A program made the position numbers and the translations under genes. The notes beneath the pieces are model-generated. The model searched no databases, was not told the DNA's origin, and was given only the letters and a program-made list of their open reading frames with translations. A stretch of 64,000 nt of DNA from Jatrophihabitans sp963797785 (GTDB lineage: Bacteria > Actinomycetota > Actinomycetes > Mycobacteriales > Jatrophihabitantaceae): the NCBI GenBank assembly GCA_963797785.1, contig CAWCQT010000002.1:1240001-1304000 (forward strand), read 5' to 3'. Below are positions 17,565 to 26,303 of this stretch, in pieces (within the stretch, counting starts at the first letter, position 1; each line of letters starts with the position of its first letter).

Positions 17565-18250
17565 CATCTCCCAACGTCGCAAGTGGGTCAAGCCTCGCCC
17601 TGGATGGCAGACTCGCGGGCTGATGGTTCGAGCGGCGCGCCGAACAACGCGGCGGTGCGACCTGACGTTGTTGGACTGTCCGGTCAGGCGGGGACGTGAA
17701 GAACCGGACAGCCATCCTCAGCGACCGTGCCATTGACGAACGAGCAGTTCTTGATCGGTGCTCGCGAGGGACACCAACTCGGCGTAACTGCCGGGACTCA
17801 CTCGAAACGAACTTCCCCCGCGCGACCTCCGCGCGAGCCGCAGCGGCAGGGTGCTTGCCAACGGCGCATTCGGCTCGCTCCGTCATGCAGGGCTTATAGG
17901 TACGCGAGCCGCAAATCCGCAAGGTGGACATGCCTCGGCTAACTAGTCCGGCGACCTGGTTAGCGACGTTGGTCAGCACCGCGGCGCGGTTGAGCTGGAT
18001 CGCCACGACGGTGGGCACCAGCTGGACACCTGGGGCGCCGGCTACCTCACGCACGCCAACGTCGACTAAAACCAGTAACCCTGGAGCCGCATCCTCGAAC
18101 ACGCCGTACGGAAATCTAGGCTAGGAGCGCGGATAGGTCGCTCGCCGAACGACTACTTGGCCCGACTCAGAGGGGCGGAACAGTTCGTGCGCGGCTGTTC
18201 CTCGCCAAGACCAGCGCTCGCCACCCGCGACCCGTCGGAGAGTCAGCCAG
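17565..18250. other. Long spacer with possible decayed coding DNA
   Basis: About 690 bp with no gene I can defend. On the minus strand, roughly 17900-18100, a frame reads VQLVPTVVAIQLNRAAVLTN with reasonable codon bias, and other frames further left give Cys-containing segments. This could be a shattered secreted-protein gene, but I recognise no family. Confidence 0.4.
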
Positions 18251-19363
18251 ATGCATGTCAGGCCATTGGGAGTTGAAGATGCGCGCCGTTCCAAGTCGGC
18301 AGTGTCGATCGGTGCTCTCGTTCCGCTAAGTCGGCCCGGGTGGGTGGATGCGGGCCGTCATCTGTTGGCCGGGCTGGAGATGGCGGTTGAAGAGATTAAC
18401 TTGGATGGCGGGATCGCCGGAAAACCCCTGCATCTGATCGTTCGCGACACGGGGGCTGATCCTGCGCGGGCCATCGCAGCGGTGGACGAGCTGTCTCAAC
18501 TGGATGTGACGGCGTTGGTCGGCGAGTATCACAGCGTTGCCGCTCGCGCTGCCGCCAGCCGGGCCCACGCCCTGGGCGTGCCGTTTGTCTGCTCGTCAGC
18601 CGTTCTCGATGCCCTCACCGAGGAGCCGACGGACTGGGTCGCGCGCCTTGCACCGGCACAGTCGCACGGCTGGCAGGTCTATGCAGAGTTCCTGCTGAGC
18701 GGGGGCCACACTCGAATCGCCGTGGCCATCGAACCTAGCGTCTATTGGGCGGCCGGGGTCCGAATCCTGCGCCATTATCTCGCCCTTGGCGGCGGCACGG
18801 TGATCGAACTCGATGCCCGCCGGTGGGATGCAACCACCGTGCGCGACGAACTGCTCGACAACGGCGCGACGGCTCTTCTCCTGTTGGTCGGCTTCCCCGA
18901 GCCGGCAGTATCGATCGTCACGTCCGTCCGCGAGGGCCAAGGCCTGGACGCGATCATGATCGGTGCTCCAGCCGGACAACCGGAGTTCGCTGAGTGGTCG
19001 AGACTGCTGGGCGATTACGGTGCCGCGATCCCGTTCCTGCGTTATCTGCCCGCGCGGCTGAACACACTGGGCGCGCGAGTCGAGAAGGCCTTGAGTGAGC
19101 GGCTGGCCGAGGCGCCGTCCTTCGTCGCGTTCGAGGGATACGACGCGATAGTGGTGGTCGCCGACATGCTGCGCTACGACGGGCTGGATCGTTCGAACAT
19201 CGCCGAGTCCTGGACGCGCCTCGCCGTTGACGGCACTCGCGGACGGATTCAATTCGCTCGCATGCCTGAGCTCAGCGTGTGGCAATGGGCTTGGGCCCCG
19301 ATCCAGGTCGTCGATCGGGATCCAGCAAGGCCTGACCGCTTCCGAGTTCTCTACGCGACGTGA
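18251..19363 (+). CDS. LivK-type periplasmic-binding-fold protein without a signal peptide
   Basis: A 370-residue type I periplasmic-binding protein of the branched-chain amino acid/amide class (Peripla_BP_6). It shows the entry strand VSIGALVPLSRPG, then GLEMAVEEINLDGGIAGKPLHLIVRDTGADPARA (both quoted as motif blocks of the family), ALVGEYHSVAARAAA, and the hinge region FEGYDAIVVVADMLR. Unlike ABC-transporter receptors it has no signal peptide or lipobox: the domain begins about 20 residues from the ATG. No permease or ATPase gene is near. It may be a cytoplasmic sensor in the manner of AmiC. An unannotated upstream start is unlikely, since 18251 has a purine-rich site before it. Confidence 0.8.
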   Translation: MHVRPLGVEDARRSKSAVSIGALVPLSRPGWVDAGRHLLAGLEMAVEEINLDGGIAGKPLHLIVRDTGADPARAIAAVDELSQLDVTALVGEYHSVAARAAASRAHALGVPFVCSSAVLDALTEEPTDWVARLAPAQSHGWQVYAEFLLSGGHTRIAVAIEPSVYWAAGVRILRHYLALGGGTVIELDARRWDATTVRDELLDNGATALLLLVGFPEPAVSIVTSVREGQGLDAIMIGAPAGQPEFAEWSRLLGDYGAAIPFLRYLPARLNTLGARVEKALSERLAEAPSFVAFEGYDAIVVVADMLRYDGLDRSNIAESWTRLAVDGTRGRIQFARMPELSVWQWAWAPIQVVDRDPARPDRFRVLYAT

Positions 19364-19670
19364 AGCAGGAGGGACGTGCGACAACCGTTGTGCGCGTTTC
19401 GGCGGTGACCTGGACGTCGTCGTCCATGGTCTTCTGGCGGCTCCCGCCCGGCGCCCGCCGTTCGGCGTCGACCTGAGGAACGAGCAGGGCCGGGTACGGC
19501 TGAGGAGCGCTGGACGGGTGTGCCACACGAGGGGGCGCCGTTCGCCGCGTCGTCGCTACAGGTGTGCGGTCAATTGTCGACGACAAGGACCTATCCCTGA
19601 GGCGCTGGCCCCCAGCCGGGCTTGACCCCTCTCAGGGTCGCCGCCGCCGAAGCCGCCGCCGAGCAGTTCG

Positions 19671-19770
19671 ACCGGATCTGCCGCGCAGCGGCCCTACCGG
19701 ATCTGCCGCGCAGCGGCCCTACCGGATCTGCCGCGCAGCGGCCCTACCGGATCTGCCGCTGTCCGCGCGG
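19671..19770 (+). repeat. Tandem array of the 25-bp hairpin repeat (3.5 units)
   Basis: Three identical 25-bp units lie head to tail at 19672-19696, 19697-19721 and 19722-19746, then a partial unit to about 19760. Each contains CCGGATCTG, the hairpin GCCGC-GCA-GCGGC, and CCCTA. The lack of any spacer between units and the short inner palindrome rule out a CRISPR array. A period of 25 is not a multiple of three, so it is not a coding repeat. Confidence 0.9.
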
Positions 19771-19921
19771 GGACGGCCAGGCCGAAACACCCTATGAATG
19801 CCAGCCCTCGGGTGACGCGCGCTGGCGCGTCGATAGGCAGGATTGTTTTGGGTTGCTCGTCGCCATGACGACCCGCGCCGCTGCTCAAAGTTGCGGGCGC
19901 GGCGCGCTAGCCAACTATTCG

Positions 19922-19966
19922 CTACCAGCTCTGCTCGCGCAGCGGCTCTACCGCTCACGCCGCGTC
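19922..19966 (+). repeat. Island hairpin repeat copy
   Basis: A diverged + copy, CTCGCGCAGCGGCTCTACCG, then CTCACGCCGCG, lying about 75 bp before the SDR start codon. Confidence 0.65.
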
Positions 19967-20038
19967 GTCTGAAGGTCGCGGCGGTCGCGCACACTCGTCG
20001 ATTGCGCGGCGCAGCCCAGGGAATGGCAGGGTGAGGCC

Positions 20039-20794
20039 GTGCAGCGACGTCGAAGCGCCCTGGTGACCGGCGGGTCCACCGGGATCGGCTTGGCTACGGC
20101 TGTCACCCTGGCGCACGCCGGCGCCGACATCACGATCGTCGGCCGTCGACGCGACGTCCTCCACTCAGCAGCAGTCACCATCGGCGCCCTCGGGGTGGCT
20201 GTCGCAACGCATGTCGCCGACGTCGGCGACCCGAACGCACCGTCGCACGTCGTCAATGCCCACGTCGAGCGGTTCGGTGCGATTGACGCCTTCGTGGCCG
20301 GCGCCGGGGCATGGGAATCGATGTCAATCCTCGACATGACACCCGCGGCCTGGGACGCGACGCTCAGCGTCCACGTGCGCGGCGCAGTGCTCGGTGCCGG
20401 AGCCGCCGCCCGACACATGATCACCGCCGGCCACGGCCGGATCGTGCTCGTCTCCTCCGTGAACGGATACCAGGCCGAACCAGACACCTCCGCCTATAGC
20501 GCCGCGAAGACCGCCGTCATCAGCGTCGCACGTTCTCTCGCCGTCGAACTCGCCGATACCGGCGTGACCGCAAATGCCGTCGCGCCCGGCTGGGTGACAA
20601 CCCCGATGACCGAAGCCGATCTGGCCGCCACCACGCCCACCCGACTACGGCGACTCAACCCACAGGCGCGATTTGGACGACCGGACGAAATAGCCGAGGT
20701 CATCCGATGGCTCGTGATCGACGCCCCCGCCTTCCTGACCGGATCAACGATCACCGTAGACGGCGGTCAGACCGCCCAAGCGCCTCTCCCCTAA
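20039..20794 (+). CDS. Classical short-chain dehydrogenase/reductase (SDR)
   Basis: A 251-residue NAD(P)-dependent oxidoreductase. It has the cofactor motif TGGSTGIG at residue 9 onward, an Arg pair after strand 2 (VGRRRD) suggesting NADP(H) preference, catalytic Ser in VLVSSVNGYQ and Tyr/Lys in YSAAKTAV, and the C-terminal FLTGSTITVDGGQ typical of FabG-like SDRs. The usual NNAG is replaced by VAGAGAW. The start is GTG 20039 after AGGGTGAGG. The gene stands alone in the island, and its substrate cannot be deduced. Confidence 0.92.
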   Translation: MQRRRSALVTGGSTGIGLATAVTLAHAGADITIVGRRRDVLHSAAVTIGALGVAVATHVADVGDPNAPSHVVNAHVERFGAIDAFVAGAGAWESMSILDMTPAAWDATLSVHVRGAVLGAGAAARHMITAGHGRIVLVSSVNGYQAEPDTSAYSAAKTAVISVARSLAVELADTGVTANAVAPGWVTTPMTEADLAATTPTRLRRLNPQARFGRPDEIAEVIRWLVIDAPAFLTGSTITVDGGQTAQAPLP

Positions 20795-21609
20795 GTACGC
20801 CGCGCGCCCCAACAACGCGGAGAGGCTGTCCGGTTCTGCCGCGCAGCGGCCCCTACCGGATCTGCCCGCGCAGCGGGGTCTACCGGATCTGTCGCGCAGC
20901 GGCCCTACCGGCTCTGCCCGCGGAGCGCGTGACGAACCCGACCCCCAAGACGGCCCACCGCGCCTCTTGACACAAAGAGGCCTCGTTATGCATGGGCGCG
21001 AACGGTCTGCAACGCCGTAGAGGGCCCTGTGGTGTCAGGAGTTGAGGTTGCTTGGCTCGCCTTGCCCGGGAGGTGCTCACCGACCGGGAGCACCTTGCTG
21101 CTTGTCGCGATATCGCCGCATCACGCCTCGGGTGGACGGCACCGACCTCGGGTGGTCGGGTTACATCGGCAAGAACCCTGCAGAAGGCCGGACGTCGGCG
21201 TCTGCATCCACCCGGAAGACGGCCTACGGCCTCGACGATTCCAATCAGTCGGCCAGCGCCGAACCGGTCGATCGACGTTGTAACCGAATCACCCGTGCCG
21301 GTCGGAGCTGAAGGCGGTTACGCACGCCGAGTGTTCTATCGCGGAATCTTCCGCAGGACACGGTGGTGCTGCGTCAGTCGAGCAGGGTTCTCTTTTCGAA
21401 CGCGGCCACTGGGGTCGATCCCGCGTACCTGACTCGAGGTCCGCAGTCAGTGTCGCTGGATCGGCACGCGGGGTACGCCGACGGCCCTGCCGGCGAACGG
21501 TGACTGCCACTAAACCGACTATTCGGCAAAGTATGGCGGAAATGTGGGATTGGTGCGAGAGTTCTCCGCACACGCAGTTGATCTTAGGAACCGACAGGTG
21601 GCGCGGCCG
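20795..21609. other. Long spacer between SDR and subtilase genes
   Basis: About 815 bp. Apart from the hairpin-repeat run at 20829-20932 I see nothing. The subtilase frame stays open up to 21544, but its N-terminal extension lacks a signal and is not counted. Confidence 0.5.
20829..20932 (+). repeat. Island hairpin repeat, four diverged tandem units
   Basis: The + units vary in length by one to three bases: CCGCGCAGCGGCCCCTACCG, CCCGCGCAGCGGGGTCTACC, GTCGCGCAGCGGCCCTACCG, then CTCTGCCCGCGGAG. In the second unit the changes CCCGC and GCGGGG appear on both stem arms, so base pairing is kept while sequence changes. That is suggestive of selection on structure. Confidence 0.8.
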
Positions 21610-24600
21610 ATGTCAACTCACGCTCGCTGGACGCGTTGCTGCGTCGCTACGCTCGCCGGGATGGTCGTCGTGGCGATCGCCTCGCCGGGAAATGCGGCAC
21701 CGAGACCTGAGCACGCCCCGAAGAAGGATCTCGGGTTCAGCGACGAGCAGTTGCTGGCGAAAGCACGTGCGCACGGCGACAAGACGGTCACTCTGCTGAT
21801 CGCGGCCGACCCCGGCCGCGGCAGTGCCGTCGTCGCCGGCGTGGCCAAGTTGGGCGGCCACGTCGAACACCACGCCGACTCCCTCGGCTACCTGCGCGTC
21901 AAGGTACCGACCAGCAAGGCCGAGGAAATCGCGGCGCTCGCCGGCGTCACCGCTGTCGACGTCGACCAGGTCATACCGATCGACGACCCGCGTCCCGAGG
22001 GCGCGGCGAACCCGATCGCCGTGGCTCCGCCGAGCAAGAAGACGCCCCGCAGGAACCCCTATCTGCCCACCCGCGACACCGGAGCAGCGCAGTTCGTGAA
22101 CGGCCATCCGACCTGGGACGGGCGCGGCGTCACGGTTGGCATCCTCGACACCGGTATCGATCTGCACAACCCGGCCTTGCAGACAACGTCCACGGGTGCG
22201 CGCAAGATCGTCGACTGGGTGACCTACACCGACCCGACGTTCGTCGGCGACACCAATGCCGACAACGACCCGACCTGGTTGCGCATGGATACGAACGTCA
22301 GCGGGCCGACCTTCACCGCGGGCGGTACGACCTACACCGCACCGGGCGCAGGCTCATACCGATTCGGCATCTTCAACGAGCGCGATCCGCGCCTGGGCGG
22401 TGAACTGGGCAACGACGTGAACCGCGATGGCAACCCAGCGGGATCGTCCGGTCTGTTCGGAGTGTTGTGGGATCCGACCACCAACAACGTGTGGGTAGAC
22501 AGCAACCAGAACGCATCCTTCAGCGACCAAGCTGCCATGACCGACTACAAGACGAACTACGACGTCGGCTACTTCGGTATCGACGATCCGGCCACCCCGA
22601 TCCGCGAAGCCATCCCCTTCGTCGTGCAGACGGATCCCGCCGACAACGAAATCAACATCGGCATCGTCTCCGGTGCGCACGGTTCGCACGTGGCCGGCAT
22701 CGTGGCCGGTAACGACGTGTTCGGCGGCCCGGCTGACGGCGCAGCGCCGGGCGCGCAACTCGTCTCCGTCCGCGTCTGCCTATTCGCGGACAACTGCACG
22801 GCCCACGCCCTGATCGAAGGCATGATCTACGCCGCGTCCGTCGCCAAGGTCGACGTCATCAATCTGTCGATTGGGGGGCCGTCCGCCCTGAACGACGGCA
22901 ACAACGCCCGAGCCGAGCTGTACAACCGGTTGATCGATGAATACGGCATGCAGATCTACACCTCAGCCGGCAATGACGGTGCTGGTGTCAATACCGTCGG
23001 TGACCCGGGTACCGACAGCAAGCTTGTGACAACTGGGTCCTACGTTTCGAGCAGCAGCTTGTTGTCCAACTACGGCTCGTTGACGGCCCCGGTTGACAAC
23101 CTGAGCGGTTTCTCCGCGCGCGGTCCACGCGAAGACGGTGGGTTCAAGCCGGAGCTCGTCGCTCCCGGCTCAGCGGTGTCGACCGTGCCGGACTGGCAGG
23201 GTGGCCAACCGGTCGCGGGCACGTACGCGCTGCCGCCCGGCCTCGGCATGTTCAACGGCACCTCCATGTCCTCGCCCGAGGTCGCCGGTGTCGGCGCTCT
23301 GCTGGTCAGCGCGGCCAAGGCAACCGGACGCAGCCACACGCCCGACCAGATCCGCAAGGCGCTCTTCTCGTCAGCGCGCTTCCTGCCCGGCTACGGCGCG
23401 TACGAACAAGGCAACGGTCTGGTCCGGGCGAGCGGGGCGTGGAACATCCTCGACCGCGACAGCCTGCGCACGGACGCGATCAGCTCCGCCGTGCCCGTCC
23501 ACACGTTGTTGTCGGGATTCCTCGCGACGCCAGGCATGGGCCCCGGCATCTACGACCGCGAGGGCGTCCAGGTCGGTGACAAGTACACCCGCACCTACAC
23601 GCTGCGCCGCACGACAGGTGACAGTGGCCCCGTCACCTACAAACTCTCGTGGGTGGGCAATGACGGAACGTTCAAGACGGCGACCTCCGTGCAGCTGCCA
23701 CGCGACACCGATGTCAGCCTTCCGGTAACGGTGCGCGCCTCGTCGGTCGGTGCGCACTCGGCCATCCTGCGGTTCAACGACCCGGCCGCGACCGGCATCG
23801 AGTACGAAACGCTGAACACCGTCATCGCGCCGTATGACCTCGAAACCGCGGTCGACAACACGCAAACGGTCAGCGGAGACCTCGCTCCGGACCAGACTAC
23901 GAGCTACTTCGTGCGCGTCCCGTCCGGCGGGGCGGCCTTGGCCGTGAAGCTCGCCGGACCGAGCGATGCGCCGGGCACCGGGCAGCTTCGCTTCTTGCGC
24001 TTCCACCCGTATGGCGTCGCCATCGACAGCAATGCGGTCTCCTCGTGCTACACACCCTCGGCCGGTTCGTGCGCCGGTGACCCCCTCGAGCGGACGGTAA
24101 CCAACGCTCAGCCCGGGGTGTGGGAGATCGTCGTTGAGGCGCGGCGTACGTCCGACGCGCCCGCGGCCCACTACACGTTGACGACTTCGCTGCTCAGCGC
24201 GTCGGTCGCCCCCGACCCGGACCTCATCGCGTCGGCGCCGTTGAACACCCCGGTCGAACGCAGCTACACCGTCTCGAACCGCTTCGGCGCCTTCACCGGA
24301 CGCGCGGTCGGCACCGCGCTCGCCAGTGCACGGATCAGCCGGCCCACCATCGCCGACGCTCAACAGATGCAGTTCCAGGTGACGGTGCCGCCCGGCACCA
24401 CGTCGCTGCGCGCGCGGATCGGCAACGCCGCCGACTCCGCAGCCGACCTCGACCTGTACCTGTACAACTGCACGACCGGCACGTGCGTCCTGGGGGCGGT
24501 GAGCGCGACGAGCGGTGCCGAAGAATCGGTCACGATCACCAACCCGGCCGCAGGCAGCTGGGTCGCGCTCGTGGACGGGTACGCGGTGCCGTCGGGCACC

Positions 24601-24828
24601 ACGTCGTTCGACTACGAGGACGCGTTCGCAAGCCCGGCGTACGGCGCAATCAGTGTCACAGACGCCGATGCTTTACGTCCCGCCGGAGCGCCGTGGACCG
24701 TTACCGGCACAGTGATCGCAACAGCACTGCCAGGGGCCGGCCGGGTCCTGCTCGGCAACGTCAACGTGGTCACATCCCAAGGCGACGTGATTGGGCAGAA
24801 CCGGGTGATCCTGCAATCGGTGAGCTGA
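21610..24828 (+). CDS. Secreted subtilisin-like serine peptidase (S8), tripeptidyl-peptidase II-like
   Basis: A 1072-residue exported protease. ATG 21610 is chosen because it opens a signal peptide (CVATLAGMVVVAIASPGNAA), and AGGTGG lies nine bases before it. An inhibitor-like propeptide covers about residues 45-125. The catalytic triad is Asp180 in GILDTGIDL, His357 in SGAHGSHVAG and Ser552 in NGTSMSSPEVAG. The Asp-His gap of about 177 residues is far longer than in subtilisin and matches TPPII-type enzymes, where an insert sits there. After residue 640 come beta-rich domains, including two PPC-like modules (TSYFVRVPSGGAAL; LDLYLYNCTTGTC near residue 950). Flanked by hairpin repeats on both sides. 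Confidence 0.9.
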   Translation: MSTHARWTRCCVATLAGMVVVAIASPGNAAPRPEHAPKKDLGFSDEQLLAKARAHGDKTVTLLIAADPGRGSAVVAGVAKLGGHVEHHADSLGYLRVKVPTSKAEEIAALAGVTAVDVDQVIPIDDPRPEGAANPIAVAPPSKKTPRRNPYLPTRDTGAAQFVNGHPTWDGRGVTVGILDTGIDLHNPALQTTSTGARKIVDWVTYTDPTFVGDTNADNDPTWLRMDTNVSGPTFTAGGTTYTAPGAGSYRFGIFNERDPRLGGELGNDVNRDGNPAGSSGLFGVLWDPTTNNVWVDSNQNASFSDQAAMTDYKTNYDVGYFGIDDPATPIREAIPFVVQTDPADNEINIGIVSGAHGSHVAGIVAGNDVFGGPADGAAPGAQLVSVRVCLFADNCTAHALIEGMIYAASVAKVDVINLSIGGPSALNDGNNARAELYNRLIDEYGMQIYTSAGNDGAGVNTVGDPGTDSKLVTTGSYVSSSSLLSNYGSLTAPVDNLSGFSARGPREDGGFKPELVAPGSAVSTVPDWQGGQPVAGTYALPPGLGMFNGTSMSSPEVAGVGALLVSAAKATGRSHTPDQIRKALFSSARFLPGYGAYEQGNGLVRASGAWNILDRDSLRTDAISSAVPVHTLLSGFLATPGMGPGIYDREGVQVGDKYTRTYTLRRTTGDSGPVTYKLSWVGNDGTFKTATSVQLPRDTDVSLPVTVRASSVGAHSAILRFNDPAATGIEYETLNTVIAPYDLETAVDNTQTVSGDLAPDQTTSYFVRVPSGGAALAVKLAGPSDAPGTGQLRFLRFHPYGVAIDSNAVSSCYTPSAGSCAGDPLERTVTNAQPGVWEIVVEARRTSDAPAAHYTLTTSLLSASVAPDPDLIASAPLNTPVERSYTVSNRFGAFTGRAVGTALASARISRPTIADAQQMQFQVTVPPGTTSLRARIGNAADSAADLDLYLYNCTTGTCVLGAVSATSGAEESVTITNPAAGSWVALVDGYAVPSGTTSFDYEDAFASPAYGAISVTDADALRPAGAPWTVTGTVIATALPGAGRVLLGNVNVVTSQGDVIGQNRVILQSVS

Positions 24829-24966
24829 GGTCGCACCGCATGGTCGGGTAGGGGTCTGTCGCACATTCGGCACGTTCCGCAGACGCGGCCACGGTAGTCG
24901 GGAGCGGACCGCCGGCAGGAACGTGAATCTCGACGACAACCATCCGCTCATCCCCCTCTCGACGCG

Positions 24967-25024
24967 CACCGGCCCTACCGGCCCTGCCGCGCAGCGGCCC
25001 TACGGATCTGCCGCGCAGCGGAAG
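24967..25024 (+). repeat. Island hairpin repeat, two tandem units
   Basis: The + units read CGGCCCTACCGGCCCTGCCG and CGCAGCGGCCCTACGGATCT, followed by GCCGCGCAGCGG. One C has been lost in CTACGG compared with the consensus CTACCGG. Confidence 0.8.
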
Positions 25025-25095
25025 GCCAATACCTGCGCCGCCTCCGGCGCCGCGGTGAACGTGCGCGGCGCGCTGACTGATACGACCGGGCAGGC

Positions 25096-25165
25096 CGCGC
25101 GGCGGCTCTACCGGAATCTGCCGCACAGCGGTCCTACCGGAACTGTCACGTTGAGCGTGAGCACG
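25096..25165 (+). repeat. Island hairpin repeat, diverged units
   Basis: The + units CGCGGCGGCTCTACCGGAAT and CTGCCGCACAGCGGTCCTAC continue into CGGAACTGTCACGTTGAGCG. The last part departs from the family except at its ends. Confidence 0.65.
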
Positions 25166-25297
25166 CGTCACGCGCTGGAACCCGGGCGGGTCTCCCGGCT
25201 CCTGTGCGGCCGAGGACGCCTGTGCGTTCGATGCTCACTGCGGCACTATGAGCCGCAGTCAGGGGTCGGTAAGTCCCCAGGGTTGAAGGAGGTCGCG

Positions 25298-25714
25298 ATG
25301 ACCCAATGGGACTTCGCTGTCAATCTGGAGCAGCTGCTGACGTCGGCCGGTCAGGTCGGTGGTCCGACTTCGATGCTGGACATGATGCGCACCGCGTCTG
25401 CGGTGGTCGCACAGAGTCGGCGCGACGATCCTGCCGGCTTGCACCGTTGGCTGGACGAGAACGCCGACGCGCTGGTCGGTCAACAGCTCCTCATAGCGAG
25501 CGTCCACGTGCAGCCTTCGCCCGGAGCCGCCCTTCCACGAGCCCTAAACGATTGGCTCGAAGGTCGCGGGAGTGAGACTGCCACGGAAGCGGTCGCCTGG
25601 CTGAAGGAGAATCATCCGGGACTACTTCGTGCCTGGTTGCTCAGCAGGGTCGACGAGATGATCGCCGCCGAACTTGCGGCCAACCCAGCCGACCGTGCGG
25701 GAAGCACAACCTAG
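25298..25714 (+). CDS. Hypothetical acidic protein
   Basis: A 138-residue soluble protein with an excellent ribosome-binding site (GAAGGAGG seven bases before ATG 25298), which fixes the start. It is helical and acidic, without signal, Cys or membrane segments, with segments LEQLLTSAGQVGGPTSMLDM and LHRWLDENADALVGQQLL, and ends in AAELAANPADRAG. I do not recognise the family. It is probably a real expressed gene, but I propose no function. Confidence 0.7.
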   Translation: MTQWDFAVNLEQLLTSAGQVGGPTSMLDMMRTASAVVAQSRRDDPAGLHRWLDENADALVGQQLLIASVHVQPSPGAALPRALNDWLEGRGSETATEAVAWLKENHPGLLRAWLLSRVDEMIAAELAANPADRAGSTT

Positions 25715-25940
25715 GCGCACGTGGTGGAGGCGGCAGACGGCATCGAGGTCGAGCCGGCAAGTGTCGCGACCCACGGCGGACCTTCCGACCGGTGCCCAGC
25801 TTCCCCGCGACACGACGTGGCCGTTTGGCGCTCATTACTGTCAACCGCTTGGCCGCGCTCGTCTTAGGCGTTGTGTATTTCAGCGTCCGTCAGACAGTCA
25901 TTCGTGTGGTCCGTCGGCGTCCTTGCGCACAGCCGGACGA

Positions 25941-26172
25941 CTGATTCAGGTCGATGGTGCGTCCGATCTTTGGTGGTCACTCGACGATGACCGAGCGTCT
26001 ACGTCGGCGATGGTCTTCCTGCGGGCTCACGGATCGCCTTGGCTCGACAGGTTCTCAGACGCCACCGCCATGCTCGACGCCTTTGCTAAGCGCGAGCCGT
26101 TCCCTTTCGGGCATGAGCCCAGCCGGAGGCCTGGACATCGCCGACCTGTGCCGGGCGCGCAGCGACCGACGA
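25941..26172 (+). pseudogene. Fragment resembling a DUF4304-type protein
   Basis: One frame reads DLWWSLDD, then AMVFLRAHGSPWLDRFSDAT and AMLDAFAKREPF. That pattern is typical of the C-terminal half of DUF4304 proteins (Trp-Trp before a linker, then a GLPWLDR-type helix). The reading then moves into another frame as MSPAGGLDIADLCRARSDR. No start or N-terminal half is found. This is a decayed remnant in the 590-bp spacer before the GH59 gene; the rest of that spacer shows nothing. Confidence 0.45.
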
Positions 26173-26303
26173 CCCACCACCGGGAATCAAACACTTTACA
26201 ACAAGATCTTGACAGATTCGGACGCCAACCCGCAAGCTCGCACATTAACGAACACTTCGTCGTATTAGTCGGCTTGGGCACGGTAGAGAAGGAGTTCCGG
26301 CAT

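Larger units (their letters stand above)
19364..20038. other. Spacer with the best-preserved hairpin-repeat array
   Basis: No gene is seen in these 675 bp. The only clear content is the tandem 25-bp array (19671-19770) and a further single copy (19922-19966) before the SDR gene. Confidence 0.5.
24829..25297. other. Spacer with hairpin repeats
   Basis: No gene is seen. Two repeat groups lie at 24967-25024 and 25096-25165. The frame open across this region is an upstream extension of the next gene, without start signals or coding character. Confidence 0.5.

Noticed and set aside
17542..18102. Minus-strand 186-codon frame
   Set aside because: It contains one stretch with fair codon use, but no start signal or recognised family, and the rest is Arg/Ser-rich noise.
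19671..19770. CRISPR array
   Set aside because: Units are directly joined with no spacers, only 25 bp long, and no cas gene is present.
21544..21609. Longer start for the subtilase
   Set aside because: The extension would bury the signal peptide. ATG 21610 has a ribosome-binding site and opens the signal.
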